This document shows positions 7,266-15,937 of a stretch of 64,000 bases of DNA, one piece after another. The number at the start of each line of letters is the position of its first letter. Within the stretch, counting starts at the first letter, position 1. The notes under the pieces are model-generated. The model worked only from the letters and a program-made list of their open reading frames with translations, made no database searches and was not told the origin of the DNA. The position numbers and the translations under genes were made by a program. Source of the DNA: Breoghania sp037026715 (GTDB taxonomy: Bacteria; Pseudomonadota; Alphaproteobacteria; Rhizobiales; Stappiaceae); assembly GCF_037026715.1 (NCBI RefSeq), contig NZ_JBANCG010000002.1:372001-436000 (forward strand), read 5' to 3'.

Positions 7266-9512
7266 ATGCGCGTCAACTCGATCTTGTGTCATGTGAAGCG
7301 GCTGCTGCGCGCTGCGATCGCGCCGGTTCTGCTTTTTCAGGTCGGTTGTTCGGGCGTTCAGGCGCCGGATGCCATTGTCGGCGAGCCCTGGCTTGCGGGC
7401 TATCGCGATGAGCCGCGGGGCCGGGGCATCGACACGGCGAAGGTCAATCTTCCCTCCAACGGCAGGGCGCCCGTCGGGGTCGTGGCGATCATCGAGAACG
7501 AGCCCACGAACATTTCGGTGTCCGGCGAAGAGGTCCGGCGCAACGAAAGCGAACTCAACGATGCGGGCGTGTCGGGGACCGACCTCGGCGAACGGGTGGA
7601 GATCTCGTTCGACAACGACAGCCTCGACTATGTCGTGAAGCAGCTTCTCGGCGGATTGCTGACGGCGAATTACGTGGCGGCGGACCAGCTGGAGGGCCGC
7701 GTTTCCTTCCGCACCGAACAGCCGGTGCCCCGTGCGCTCATTCCCTCGATCCTGCGCGATATTCTGGCGCGCCACGGCTACGTCATGAAGCTGATCAACG
7801 GCGTCTACCAGATCGGCAGCGGCGAGACGATCGCCGCCATGGAGACCAACGCGGCGGCGGGCGCGTCGGGGGAATACGTCACGAAGATCGTCAATCTGAA
7901 GCGCGGCAGCGCGGAGGACATGGCCGGCGTTGTCGCCACGATCCTGCCGCGCGGCGCGACGGTGACACCGGTGGCCAGCTCCAATTCGCTTGTCCTGCGG
8001 CTCAGCCCGGTCGACGTCCGGCCGGTCACCGAACTGATCCGGGCGCTGGCCGACAGCGGTGCGGGAAACAGCCTCGTCGCGGTCATTCCGGTTCGCGAAA
8101 GCTCGCCGGAAAAGGTGGCCGCCGCGATCGGCGCCTACTATGCCAGCCAGTCGATATCGGCTCCCGATGTGCCCCTCGTCATCCCGCTGGAGGATCAGCA
8201 GGCCTTGCTGGTGGGCGCGCGAAACGAGCGGATCCTGCGCAACACGCGCACCCTCATCTCCGGTCTCGACAAGGACAACCGGGACGTCGCCTCCCTGCGG
8301 GTCATTCCGCTCCAGCACCTGCCGCCGGCCGATATCGCGAACCAGCTCAATGCGATCTTCGCCGGCGAAGGCCCCGCCGCCGCCGGCAAGCCCCCGGCCG
8401 CGACCGGCAGCGCGCGCGCCGACGACGGTTCCCGGACTGGCCCCGAGACCCGGCCCGGGGCCCGAAACGCCGCCGCGTCGGACGGCGGCGGCGGAGACGG
8501 CGAGAGCGTCACGCCGCCGTCGATCATTCGTTCCTCCAACGGCAGGGGGCAGGGCTCGCCGACGGCGGCCCGTTTCGAGATCGGCCGCATCGAAGGCGCC
8601 TTTGCCCCGCAGGTCGACCCGACCATTCCCCAGGCCGACACCGGCATCTCCATCGTGCCCGACACCCGCAACAACGCCTTGCTCGTCTATGCCACCTTCC
8701 GTCAGTTCAAGCGCATCCGCGACGTGGTCCGCGCGCTGGATCTGCCGCTCGCGCAGGTCGTCATCGAGGCGACCATCGTCGAGGTGGATCTGACCGACGA
8801 TCTGGACTACGGCGTTCAGGCCTTCCTGCGCGGGGAGGGGGTGGATGTGCGCTCGTCGCGAACCCCGTTCATCACGGATCCGGGCGGCGCGGGCGGCGTC
8901 GCCTCCTTCGATATCGATTTCGGCGACTACACCGCGAGCTTCGTCCTGCACGCCCTTCAGGCTGTCACCGACGTGAAGGTCATCTCCTCGCCCTATCTGA
9001 CGGTGCTGGACGGCCGCGCGGCGCGCCTGTCCGTCGGCGACCAGATCCCCTACCTGACCAAGCAGACCGCCGCCACCAATACCGGCACCACCACCACGAC
9101 GAACGAGATCGAGGTGCGCGACGTCGGCATCATTCTGCAGGTGACGCCCAGCATCCGCTCCGACAATTCGGTCGTGCTCAATATCCAGCAGGAAGTCAGT
9201 TCGGCGAAGACCGCGGCCAACGGCGATGAACTGACGCCGATCATCCAGCAGCGCACGATCAATTCCGACATCGTCGTGAACTCCGGCAAGACCGTGCTTC
9301 TCGGCGGCCTGATCCAGGATCGGGACGACAAGGTGACGACGGGCGTGCCCGTCCTGTCGCGCGTGCCGGTGATGGGGAACCTGTTCAAGCAGACGACAAG
9401 CCGGAAGAACCGCACCGAACTGGTGGTCATGATCACGCCGCGCGTGGTCCGCCGTCCCTCCCAGATCCAGAACATCACCCGGCTCATCCGGGCGCGCCTG
9501 TCGACGCAATGA
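7266..9512 (+). CDS. sctC: outer-membrane secretin of the T3SS (SctC role, GspD-like)
   Basis: 748 residues from ATG 7266 (GTG 7260 is also possible). Secretins form the outer-membrane ring. An N-terminal hydrophobic segment ends at Cys28 (FQVGC), suggesting a lipoprotein, though the lipobox is imperfect. N0 lies at about 110-186 (VEISFDNDSLDYVVKQLLGG), N1 at about 205-268, a further ring module at 270-335 and another from about 340, interrupted by a Gly/Ala-rich insert (about 370-425). The secretin core spans about 450-735 (QVVIEATIVEVDL, later LVVMITPRVVR). Four ring modules and the last motif resemble GspD of type II systems more than a classical YscC. It directly follows sctD, so the SctC role is likely. 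Confidence 0.82.
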   Translation: MRVNSILCHVKRLLRAAIAPVLLFQVGCSGVQAPDAIVGEPWLAGYRDEPRGRGIDTAKVNLPSNGRAPVGVVAIIENEPTNISVSGEEVRRNESELNDAGVSGTDLGERVEISFDNDSLDYVVKQLLGGLLTANYVAADQLEGRVSFRTEQPVPRALIPSILRDILARHGYVMKLINGVYQIGSGETIAAMETNAAAGASGEYVTKIVNLKRGSAEDMAGVVATILPRGATVTPVASSNSLVLRLSPVDVRPVTELIRALADSGAGNSLVAVIPVRESSPEKVAAAIGAYYASQSISAPDVPLVIPLEDQQALLVGARNERILRNTRTLISGLDKDNRDVASLRVIPLQHLPPADIANQLNAIFAGEGPAAAGKPPAATGSARADDGSRTGPETRPGARNAAASDGGGGDGESVTPPSIIRSSNGRGQGSPTAARFEIGRIEGAFAPQVDPTIPQADTGISIVPDTRNNALLVYATFRQFKRIRDVVRALDLPLAQVVIEATIVEVDLTDDLDYGVQAFLRGEGVDVRSSRTPFITDPGGAGGVASFDIDFGDYTASFVLHALQAVTDVKVISSPYLTVLDGRAARLSVGDQIPYLTKQTAATNTGTTTTTNEIEVRDVGIILQVTPSIRSDNSVVLNIQQEVSSAKTAANGDELTPIIQQRTINSDIVVNSGKTVLLGGLIQDRDDKVTTGVPVLSRVPVMGNLFKQTTSRKNRTELVVMITPRVVRRPSQIQNITRLIRARLSTQ

Positions 9513-9596
9513 CCGCGTGTTCGGATGACCGCCTGTTTGAATGACAGGTTGTTTGAATGACCGGCTGTTCGTGAGACGGGCAGGCGCCCGGGCGGA

Positions 9597-10280
9597 TCAG
9601 GCGAACTGCAGCGCCAGCAGCCTGGTCTGCGACGCGCGCCGCTCGGCCCTGTAGGTCGCGCTCCGGCGTGCGATGCGGGAGGCGAGGGCCAGATAATGGC
9701 GGGCCGTCTTCTTCTCGTTGAGCCGCAGGGCGCAATGTCCCGCAAGCAGGCCGCTGCGCGGGTGCGGCATCTGCGAGGTCACGGAGGCGACCGCCAGATC
9801 GTAGCCGCTGCGATAAAATCCCTGTCGCGCCGCACAGGCCGACAGGGCGATCCGGCCGTAGCCCTGGACATCCTCAAGCGAGGCGATCAGCGCGAACAGG
9901 CCGGTTGCGTGGACGTAATCGAGCTGTCCGAACCGCTCGCAGGCCGCCCTGTAGACATCGTGGATGCTGGAAAGCCCGTCTGCCCCTGCCGGGAAATGGG
10001 CCCGAATGAACGCCTCAAGCCCCGCATCGGCGAGGTCGGCAAGGCCGCATTCCTCCAGATAGCGGCACAGGATCTGCGCGTCTTTCGTGTCCGAGGCCAG
10101 CCTCTCGCGAAGCTTTGTGAGGAGACTTCCGATCAGGGCATTCCCCGCGAGCGCGTCCGTATCGGCATGCCCGAAATACGTCCTGCCCAGAGCCTGCTCG
10201 GGCAGCGGAGCGACCAGAGTGCCTTGATCGTTGGGTTCGCAGAACACAGTGGCTCCAAAATCAATCAATGCGCGTTGCAC
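9597..10280 (-). CDS. TPR-like helical protein of the T3SS locus, unknown
   Basis: 227 residues from a GTG start, last gene of a leftward group (sctW, class I chaperone, this gene) that converges on the secretin gene; 84 bases separate the two stops. It is all-helical in appearance. The C-terminal part (about 130-215: HATGLFALIASLEDVQGYGRIALSAC, then LLAGHCALRLNEKKTARHYLALA) has the spacing of small TPR-type chaperones such as SycD or YscG. The N-terminal 40 residues differ. It could be a chaperone or the YscG-type needle partner; neither can be proved from the sequence. Confidence 0.55.
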   Translation of the reverse strand: MQRALIDFGATVFCEPNDQGTLVAPLPEQALGRTYFGHADTDALAGNALIGSLLTKLRERLASDTKDAQILCRYLEECGLADLADAGLEAFIRAHFPAGADGLSSIHDVYRAACERFGQLDYVHATGLFALIASLEDVQGYGRIALSACAARQGFYRSGYDLAVASVTSQMPHPRSGLLAGHCALRLNEKKTARHYLALASRIARRSATYRAERRASQTRLLALQFA

Positions 10281-10451
10281 AGTATGAGAGCAGGTTCAGT
10301 GTCCTTGCGATGGATACCAGATAAAAAAGTTTTATGCCAGTCAATAAAATATAACGATCAATGGACCTGTATGCGCAAATGTTTCCTCTGCGGCAGGCGG
10401 TGTATGTCCGGTCATCACGCAACGGGAGAGGCGACTAACGTGCGGCCCCCG

Positions 10452-10883
10452 TCAGCTCATCGCGAAACCCTCGTGCCGGCCTGCCCGATCATCCGGGCCG
10501 GCCTGATCGTGCAGCGCGGCGAGGCGGTCCAGGCAGACCTCGACGCTCTGCCGGTTGACGTCGTCGTTGGACAGGCTCGCGATCAGCAGAAACCCACCGT
10601 CCGCTGTCATTCCCGCATTGATCGGAGCGTGCAGATACGGCTCCCACCCGGCGAGGCCCAGGAAGCTTTCGAGGTCTTCCGTCCGGGGCGGGCGGCGGGG
10701 CGTCCGCTTGAGGCTGACAAGCGTGCGGCGCCCGTCCTGGGCGGGAAAGAAGCTCATCAGCCCGGCGCGGTCCAGCCTGAAGGACACGCTGCCGGTTTCG
10801 GACCGCACGATATGGTCGATCTGCAGGCCCGCGGCAAAGTCCTCGATTGCTTGCAGGACGCTTCGCGTGAATGGGGCGGTCAT
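10452..10883 (-). CDS. CesT/SycE-family class I type III chaperone
   Basis: 143 residues, ATG at 10883. The fold signature of class I chaperones is visible: an opening helix (FTRSVLQAIEDFAAGL), a mixed strand region with FRLDRAGLMSFFP and RRTLVSLKR, and a closing helix after LLIASLSNDDVNRQSVEVCLDRLAALHD. Such dimers bind the N-terminal chaperone-binding region of effectors or of the gatekeeper. It sits 40 bases downstream of sctW, in the same direction, which suggests that it serves SctW in the way SycN/YscB serve YopN, or a local effector. The last 15 residues are polar and look unstructured. Confidence 0.65.
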   Translation of the reverse strand: MTAPFTRSVLQAIEDFAAGLQIDHIVRSETGSVSFRLDRAGLMSFFPAQDGRRTLVSLKRTPRRPPRTEDLESFLGLAGWEPYLHAPINAGMTADGGFLLIASLSNDDVNRQSVEVCLDRLAALHDQAGPDDRAGRHEGFAMS

Positions 10884-10923
10884 GGAGCTTTCCCTGAATG
10901 CGGTGGCGCGAAAGTGGTCCTGG

Positions 10924-12177
10924 TCAGGCGATGTCCGGATCGTGCTGGGCCTCGAAGAACTGCTCTTCGACTTCCGTGAGCTCCGTCTGCAGCTGCCGCA
11001 GCGCGTTCTTCTGTTGCAGGCAGGCCTGATCGGAGGGGAAGACCTGGTCGGGAGCCATGGCATGAAGATCCCGCAATTCATTGCCGAAAACGACCATGGT
11101 AGGCGGGAACCCGGTTTCGAACGGCTTCGTCAGCGCCCGCGCGTCGGCAAGGCTCGCGGTGGGTCTGGCGCAGAAATGAAGAAGCGCGCTTGTGAGCTCC
11201 ACCGGGCCGGCCGCGCCCGCGCCGTTGGCGAAGTCCGGATCGATGCGCTGAACCCTGGCCAGCACCTCGAAGGAGGCATCGAACAGCGTGCGCATCGTCT
11301 TCAGCTTGCCCAGTTCCTTGACCAGCGCGCCCAGAAAGACGGGATCCGTGCTGGTCGTGGTGGAGGCGAGGTCGTTGCCGGCCGCCTGCATGAACAGCTC
11401 CACCACCGTGTCGAAGGCAAGGCGCAGATTGAAGCCGGACAGCGTGTCGAAGATCCGCGCCATGGTCTGCGGGCCGCGCAGCATCTCGCGGTAGTGATCG
11501 CGCAGCGCCGCCGGGTCGGTTTCCAGCGAGGGCGCCGCGTCTCTTGCGAGCGCCGCCACCGCATAGCCGGCGCGAACGTCCCGCATGAGATCGGGATCGC
11601 GCTCGAACCGCGCGCCGGCGGCCCCCAGCTCCGCGCGCAGTGCCTCGCGCGCGGCCGCCCGTTCCGGGCTCGGCCCGCGGCCCTCGAAATCGGCCTGCGT
11701 ATCTTCGTAATAGCGGCTGACGGCCCGCAGGGCTTCGTATTGGTGCGTGACGTCCCTGTCGAAATCCCGCAGGGCGTGGAGGATGTCGTCCGCGGAGACG
11801 GCCCCGCCGCCACCGCCGCCCTTTTCGAGCAGGTCCTCGTATTTCTGCAGCGTCTTGACCTGATCGCGCAGATCGTCCTCGTGCGGCTTGTCGGGCAGCT
11901 TGTCATAGTAGTCGGCAATGCGCCTGAGCGCCTCGCGGTTGGCGCCCTGGCCCTGGCGCAGCTTGTCCTGGCCGAGCGAGCGCTTGTCCTTGAGATGGGC
12001 CGCCGCGTTGCCGATCTCCTCCTGAATGTCGGACAGGTCGTTGTTGATGACGGCGGCCGCGGCCGAATTGCCCTTCTGCGCGCCGCGCGCCTGTTCCAGC
12101 ACTTCCGCGCCGACCGTCGATTGCACGTTGCCGGAGGCGACCTGCTGGCGAAGCGTATTGATTTCAACCATGCCCAT
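10924..12177 (-). CDS. sctW: SctW, gatekeeper (YopN/HrpJ/InvE/MxiC family)
   Basis: 417 residues. The gatekeeper sits at the export gate and holds back effectors until translocators have been exported or the host cell is touched. The N-terminal 100 residues are polar, as expected for a secretion/chaperone-binding region. The family core is seen in the phrase LRDHYREMLRGPQTMARIFDTLSGF (about 215-240) and the helical repeats after it. The C-terminal part (about 330-417) would be the TyeA-like domain, here fused to the YopN part in one chain. It is transcribed leftwards, away from the translocator operon, from the 187-base gap 12178-12364, which probably holds two divergent promoters. Confidence 0.8.
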   Translation of the reverse strand: MGMVEINTLRQQVASGNVQSTVGAEVLEQARGAQKGNSAAAAVINNDLSDIQEEIGNAAAHLKDKRSLGQDKLRQGQGANREALRRIADYYDKLPDKPHEDDLRDQVKTLQKYEDLLEKGGGGGGAVSADDILHALRDFDRDVTHQYEALRAVSRYYEDTQADFEGRGPSPERAAAREALRAELGAAGARFERDPDLMRDVRAGYAVAALARDAAPSLETDPAALRDHYREMLRGPQTMARIFDTLSGFNLRLAFDTVVELFMQAAGNDLASTTTSTDPVFLGALVKELGKLKTMRTLFDASFEVLARVQRIDPDFANGAGAAGPVELTSALLHFCARPTASLADARALTKPFETGFPPTMVVFGNELRDLHAMAPDQVFPSDQACLQQKNALRQLQTELTEVEEQFFEAQHDPDIA

Positions 12178-12364
12178 TTCCCCGAGGGTCGAGACAAACG
12201 GCCCCGCGCCCCGTACGCCGACGAACCTGTCGATCGGCCGGGAAGGCCCTGGCTGTGAAAATACGTGTCGTTTCTTCGCACCAATGTGCCGAATGGCACA
12301 CCGGACACGTCATTGGCGCATCACTATCCCGCTTCATGATGGATCGGCGGAAGGATGAAGGCCT

Positions 12365-12847
12365 GTGTCGGTTGAAGACGACGGGCGGGGCGGCGGTTTG
12401 CGGGCTCCGTGGCGCGAGCCTCCCCGAAACGGCACGCTTCAGGATGCGCAGACGCAGATACGGCGAGCCGAAAGGTCCCTGCTTGCGTGGCGCGACGGGT
12501 CCGTGCGCCGCGAGGCGGGGTTTGCAGAGGCTTTCGCCGGCATCGAGGCGCAGCTTTCCGCGATCCTGGCGACGCCGCTGCTGCGGCACGATGCGCATTG
12601 CCAGAGCCTTGTTCTCCGGATCGCGCGCGTCGGGACGATGGAGGATTTCGCGTCGCGCGTGGCTGATTTCGAACGCCATGTCCGCCGGATCGCCGGCCAG
12701 ACATTCGAAGGCGATGCCGGTGCCTATGACCCCGTCGCGCCCTCGCAAACCGGATTGAGCCGCCTTTGCGGCGAACGGCCGGTCGCGCTGACCGGCGGCG
12801 ATGTCGGCGGCGATCGCGCGGCCTACAGGACGCGTCTGAAACTGTAA
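12365..12847 (+). CDS. hypothetical protein, start of the translocator operon
   Basis: 160 residues from GTG 12365; an in-frame stop lies 9 bases upstream, so the start cannot be earlier. The chain is Arg- and Ala-rich and mainly helical (about 30-110 looks like two or three amphipathic helices: RRAERSLLAWRDG, FAEAFAGIEAQLSAIL, MEDFASRVADFERHVRRI), with no signal peptide or membrane segment. The next gene follows after 14 bases. In the lcrGV operon of Yersinia a small cytoplasmic regulator/chaperone (LcrG) precedes the tip protein LcrV; the position here is similar, but there is no visible sequence match, so this is only a suggestion. Confidence 0.5.
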   Translation: MSVEDDGRGGGLRAPWREPPRNGTLQDAQTQIRRAERSLLAWRDGSVRREAGFAEAFAGIEAQLSAILATPLLRHDAHCQSLVLRIARVGTMEDFASRVADFERHVRRIAGQTFEGDAGAYDPVAPSQTGLSRLCGERPVALTGGDVGGDRAAYRTRLKL

Positions 12848-12861
12848 CCGGGACCTGTCTC

Positions 12862-14415
12862 ATGCCGAATTTCTGGGCGACCACATTTTCCTTTCCGAGC
12901 GCGTCGATGCCGGATCCGAACCCGCTCAAAACCTTGCCCGGGTCCGCGGATGACGGGTCCGCGGATGCTCTCAACAAGGGAAATGCGGAAACCCTGTTTC
13001 CCTACATGGACGGAACATCCGCCGAAACGAGCCTGCCCAATCCCGTCGATGAGACCGGCGCGGAGGTCGATCTGGCGACGGTGGATCTCGCCAGTATCAC
13101 GCCCAAATTCTTTTCCGGCCTGCATTCTTCCCAGCAATTGCAGCTCCTCAATCGCGCCGAGGCGGGCGGCAAGCTGGTGCTGACGGGTGGGGGCGAGCGT
13201 CTCGATGTGCTGCTGGGGAGCGACGGGCGAACCGTGCTGGTTCTTCAGGCGCTCTCCAAGACCGATCTGGCCCCGATGCCCAATGCGGATCAGGCCCTGA
13301 TCGCGGACTACACGACCGCGCTCAATGCCACAGCGCCGGATGTCGTCGCCGATCTTGCCGCCGCATGGGGCGTGTCGCTCGGCGCGACGGCGACCTCCTA
13401 CCGCGAGGCGATGAAGGCGCTGGTTCAGGAAAAGATCGACTTCATCGAGAACGACGGCAGCGCGAACAGGGACCTGTTCACGGATCAGCTGAACCTGATC
13501 ATCGAGCGCATCGACAAGAACAGCCTGTTCTCCTCCGCCAACATCAACAGCGAGATCTCCGATATCGTGGACCGTTACACGCGGATGCGCCAATTCGAGA
13601 AGGCGGTCTCGGCGCAGTCCTTTTCCGACAGCGTCACGGTCCCCGAGAAGCTGAACAGCCTGGACAACAATGTGACGATCACGTCGGGGCTGGAAAGTTT
13701 CCTGGCGCAGGAAAAGCGGCTTCTGGAGCTGGCGAAACAGCGGCATTCCATCTCTCAGAGCGGCTCCCTCGATGGGAAGCGGCTGGACCTTCCCTCGCTG
13801 ATCTCGATGCTTCAGCTTTCCTACAACATCAAGAAGGAGGCGGAGGTCGCCGTCCTTACCGAGGAACTGCAACAGCAGAATGCGCTGCTGCGCGACTACG
13901 CGGCCATGCAGAAGCTTGTGAACGATGTCCTGAAGACGTTTCCCTCCGGCGAGGAAGGCAGCAAGCAGAAGCGGAACATCGACGGCACGACGGATGAGAA
14001 GGTCGTCTCCGGAGCGGATCCCAACTGGTCGACCGCGAACATGGATCTGGATACCCAGGAGCGCCGGGCGATGATCATGTTCGACAGCTACTATTCCGGC
14101 CCGAACCTGCTGAAACTGGGGCACCCGCTGGAGGATCTCAGAGGCATTACGCGGCCTCTGGAGGACTTCTCCAAGCGCAAGGTGATCAACGACAAGACCA
14201 AGGAGGAGGCGACCGTTCTGGTCACCAAGACCCAGTCAGCGTGGAACATCTATTCCACGCAGCTGGCCGACGCGGTGACGCTGATCAACCAGAACAGCCA
14301 GATCCTGACCAATGACATCTCGTCGATGAACCAGGAGCGCAACCGTCACTTCGATCTCGCGAACAATGCCCTTCGCAGGCTGAACGACAGTCTGACATCG
14401 ATCGCGCGGATGTAG
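12862..14415 (+). CDS. secreted T3SS protein, probable needle-tip or filament component
   Basis: 517 residues, no signal peptide, acidic and polar N-terminus. The middle is mostly long helices (for example LTDQLNLIIERIDKN, around 210-225), and the last 70 residues form a strong coiled coil ending in NNALRRLNDSLTSIARM. A long C-terminal helix packing in a coiled coil is typical of tip proteins (LcrV, SipD/IpaD, BipD) and of EspA-type filament proteins, and no other tip gene is seen in the window. The gene lies before sctX, sctY, the LcrH-type chaperone, sctE and sctB, as lcrV precedes lcrH-yopBD. No family motif is certain, so the tip role is inferred. It is longer than LcrV (about 320). Confidence 0.5.
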   Translation: MPNFWATTFSFPSASMPDPNPLKTLPGSADDGSADALNKGNAETLFPYMDGTSAETSLPNPVDETGAEVDLATVDLASITPKFFSGLHSSQQLQLLNRAEAGGKLVLTGGGERLDVLLGSDGRTVLVLQALSKTDLAPMPNADQALIADYTTALNATAPDVVADLAAAWGVSLGATATSYREAMKALVQEKIDFIENDGSANRDLFTDQLNLIIERIDKNSLFSSANINSEISDIVDRYTRMRQFEKAVSAQSFSDSVTVPEKLNSLDNNVTITSGLESFLAQEKRLLELAKQRHSISQSGSLDGKRLDLPSLISMLQLSYNIKKEAEVAVLTEELQQQNALLRDYAAMQKLVNDVLKTFPSGEEGSKQKRNIDGTTDEKVVSGADPNWSTANMDLDTQERRAMIMFDSYYSGPNLLKLGHPLEDLRGITRPLEDFSKRKVINDKTKEEATVLVTKTQSAWNIYSTQLADAVTLINQNSQILTNDISSMNQERNRHFDLANNALRRLNDSLTSIARM

Positions 14416-14423
14416 GTGACGGA

Positions 14424-14810
14424 ATGTCGACACCGATCCGGCCGCTCAATATCGGGCTCGAAAGCGTTTCGCGCTGGCGGGTGGATGACGAGGCGCATCT
14501 GCCGGTGCGCGGGCGCGATGCGCCGAAATTCCTGCCCAGGCAGGGCGAGCTGGACGAGATCCTGCGCCGACCGTCGCTGGACGAGCGCCTGACGGAACTT
14601 TTGCAGCCCGCATTCCTGGATTCGGAACTGCTGCGCCCCTCCGTGCTGTCCGAAACGCGGTCCGACACGCACGATGCGCTGGGCGCGCTCGCGCAAGGGG
14701 CGGGCGGCGAGGTGCGCCGGGTGCTGGGCGAGGCGCGGGCGATCCTGGCGGACGAGCTGGAACTGGAAGACGAGGTCCGCGCTGCTCTGGCCGCGCTGCT
14801 CAAGGGGTAG
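14424..14810 (+). CDS. sctX: SctX (YscX), early-secreted apparatus protein
   Basis: 128 residues, close to YscX (122). The N-terminus LNIGLESVSRW followed by a Pro/Arg-rich stretch, a middle EILRRPSLDERLTELLQPAF and a C-terminal helical pair ending ELEDEVRAALAALLKG parallel the layout of YscX (IGIEKLS..., a Pro-rich stretch, then helices ending in LLHKV). YscX is exported early and, with its chaperone YscY, is needed for needle assembly and binds SctV in Ysc-family systems. The neighbour immediately downstream (2 bases) is the YscY-like gene, which strongly supports both calls. Confidence 0.72.
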   Translation: MSTPIRPLNIGLESVSRWRVDDEAHLPVRGRDAPKFLPRQGELDEILRRPSLDERLTELLQPAFLDSELLRPSVLSETRSDTHDALGALAQGAGGEVRRVLGEARAILADELELEDEVRAALAALLKG

Positions 14811-14812
14811 CC

Positions 14813-15184
14813 ATGCTGGAGCTTGTTTCGCTCGCAACGGTTCTGACGGCCCGGCAACGGGATTATCTGGCGCTGACAGTGTTCGTGCTGGCCAGTCACG
14901 AGCGCCCGGAAAAGGCGCTGACGCTTGTCGAGGCGCTGACGGCCATTGGCGGCGAAACGCCCGAATTGCTGCTCGCCCGCGCAGTCCTGCGCTTCAAATG
15001 CGACGACTATGCCGGAGCGCTGGAGGATCTGGAGGCGTTGGACCTGTCCGATCCGCCTGGCACGGCGGCGCGCGGCCTGTCGCCGGAAAAGCGGGCTCGC
15101 CGTTACCTGCGCGCGCGCTGCTACTGGGAGACCGGACGCACGCTGGAAAGCGCCGAGATCGCGCGCAGTCTCATCTCCGAATAG
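14813..15184 (+). CDS. sctY: SctY (YscY), TPR chaperone of SctX
   Basis: 123 residues, start 2 bases after sctX. The opening LTARQRDYLALTVFVLASHERPEKALTLV (shown here only to mark residues 9-37) lines up with the LTKRQQEFLLL...ACILLDAL start of YscY, and three TPR-like helical pairs follow, with the usual Ala/Gly/Leu pattern (LLLARAVLRFKCDDYAGALEDLEAL). YscY binds YscX, and together they contact the SctV ring. The pair is confined to Ysc-type injectisomes and relatives, so it also classifies this locus. Confidence 0.72.
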   Translation: MLELVSLATVLTARQRDYLALTVFVLASHERPEKALTLVEALTAIGGETPELLLARAVLRFKCDDYAGALEDLEALDLSDPPGTAARGLSPEKRARRYLRARCYWETGRTLESAEIARSLISE

Positions 15185-15315
15185 CCCGTTATCGGAACGC
15201 CGCCTTTTCATCCCGCGCAGCTTTCGAGGTTTTGGTGTGCCTTACAGCACACAGAAAGTCTCCCTCGGCTGTTAGGTAGTCGAACAACAGCATTTCCGTT
15301 CGGGTGGAGGCAGCC

Positions 15316-15885
15316 ATGTCGATCATGGATACGGATTATTCTTCCGCGGAGGACTTCACGAGACTGCTGGAAGCGTCGGCTCCCGCGATCGAGACCATTC
15401 TCCAGGCTTCGGGACTTGCCGAAGACAACCGGGTCCGGCTGATGCAGGCGGGCTACGCGCCGAAGGAGATATTCGATCTCACCGACCGCGAGATGGATGC
15501 CCTGTTCCAGTCCGGTGTCCGGGCGCTGGGCGGCGGCGATCTGCAGGGCGCGCAGGACATGTTCGCCATGCTCTGCAAGCTGGACGGGCTCGATGCCCGC
15601 TTTCCCTTCGCCCTCGCCGGCACCTTCCAGCTCCAGGAAAAGTTCGCGACCGCCGGCAAGCTCTATGCCGTCGCCCTCGGGCTCGATGCGACCCATGTCG
15701 ATGCGTACCTGCGGCTCGGCGAATGCCTGTTGGCAGCGCGCGAGCCCGACAATGCCCGCGAGGCGTTCGAAGTCGCCGTCGCGCTCGTCGAGCGGGGGCA
15801 CGGTGCGCCGGAATTGAAGGCGGATGCGGAGGCGATGCTGGCCCTGATCGCGGAGGCCGGAAGCGACCCGGCCGGGCCGGCCTGA
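15316..15885 (+). CDS. LcrH/SycD-type class II chaperone for translocators
   Basis: 189 residues from ATG 15316 (GTG 15304 also in frame). Three TPR units are visible (about 70-165: FQSGVRALGGGDLQGAQDMFAML, FPFALAGTFQLQEKFATAGKLY, DAYLRLGECLLAAREPDNAREAF), preceded by a helical N-terminus, as in SycD/LcrH/IpgC/SicA. Such proteins bind both hydrophobic translocators and keep them soluble. The translocator gene sctE follows 52 bases later, the standard chaperone-sctE-sctB order. About 130 bases precede it without a gene; a promoter could lie there. Confidence 0.8.
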   Translation: MSIMDTDYSSAEDFTRLLEASAPAIETILQASGLAEDNRVRLMQAGYAPKEIFDLTDREMDALFQSGVRALGGGDLQGAQDMFAMLCKLDGLDARFPFALAGTFQLQEKFATAGKLYAVALGLDATHVDAYLRLGECLLAAREPDNAREAFEVAVALVERGHGAPELKADAEAMLALIAEAGSDPAGPA

Positions 15886-15937
15886 CATCGAGATTATTCA
15901 TTCGTCACAACACGTTACGCAAACAGGATTTGATGTC

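Noticed and set aside
7128..9509. Long leftward open frame opposite the secretin gene
   Set aside because: An antisense shadow. The forward frame has full secretin domains; the reverse frame has Arg/Asp/Gly-rich, domain-free sequence.
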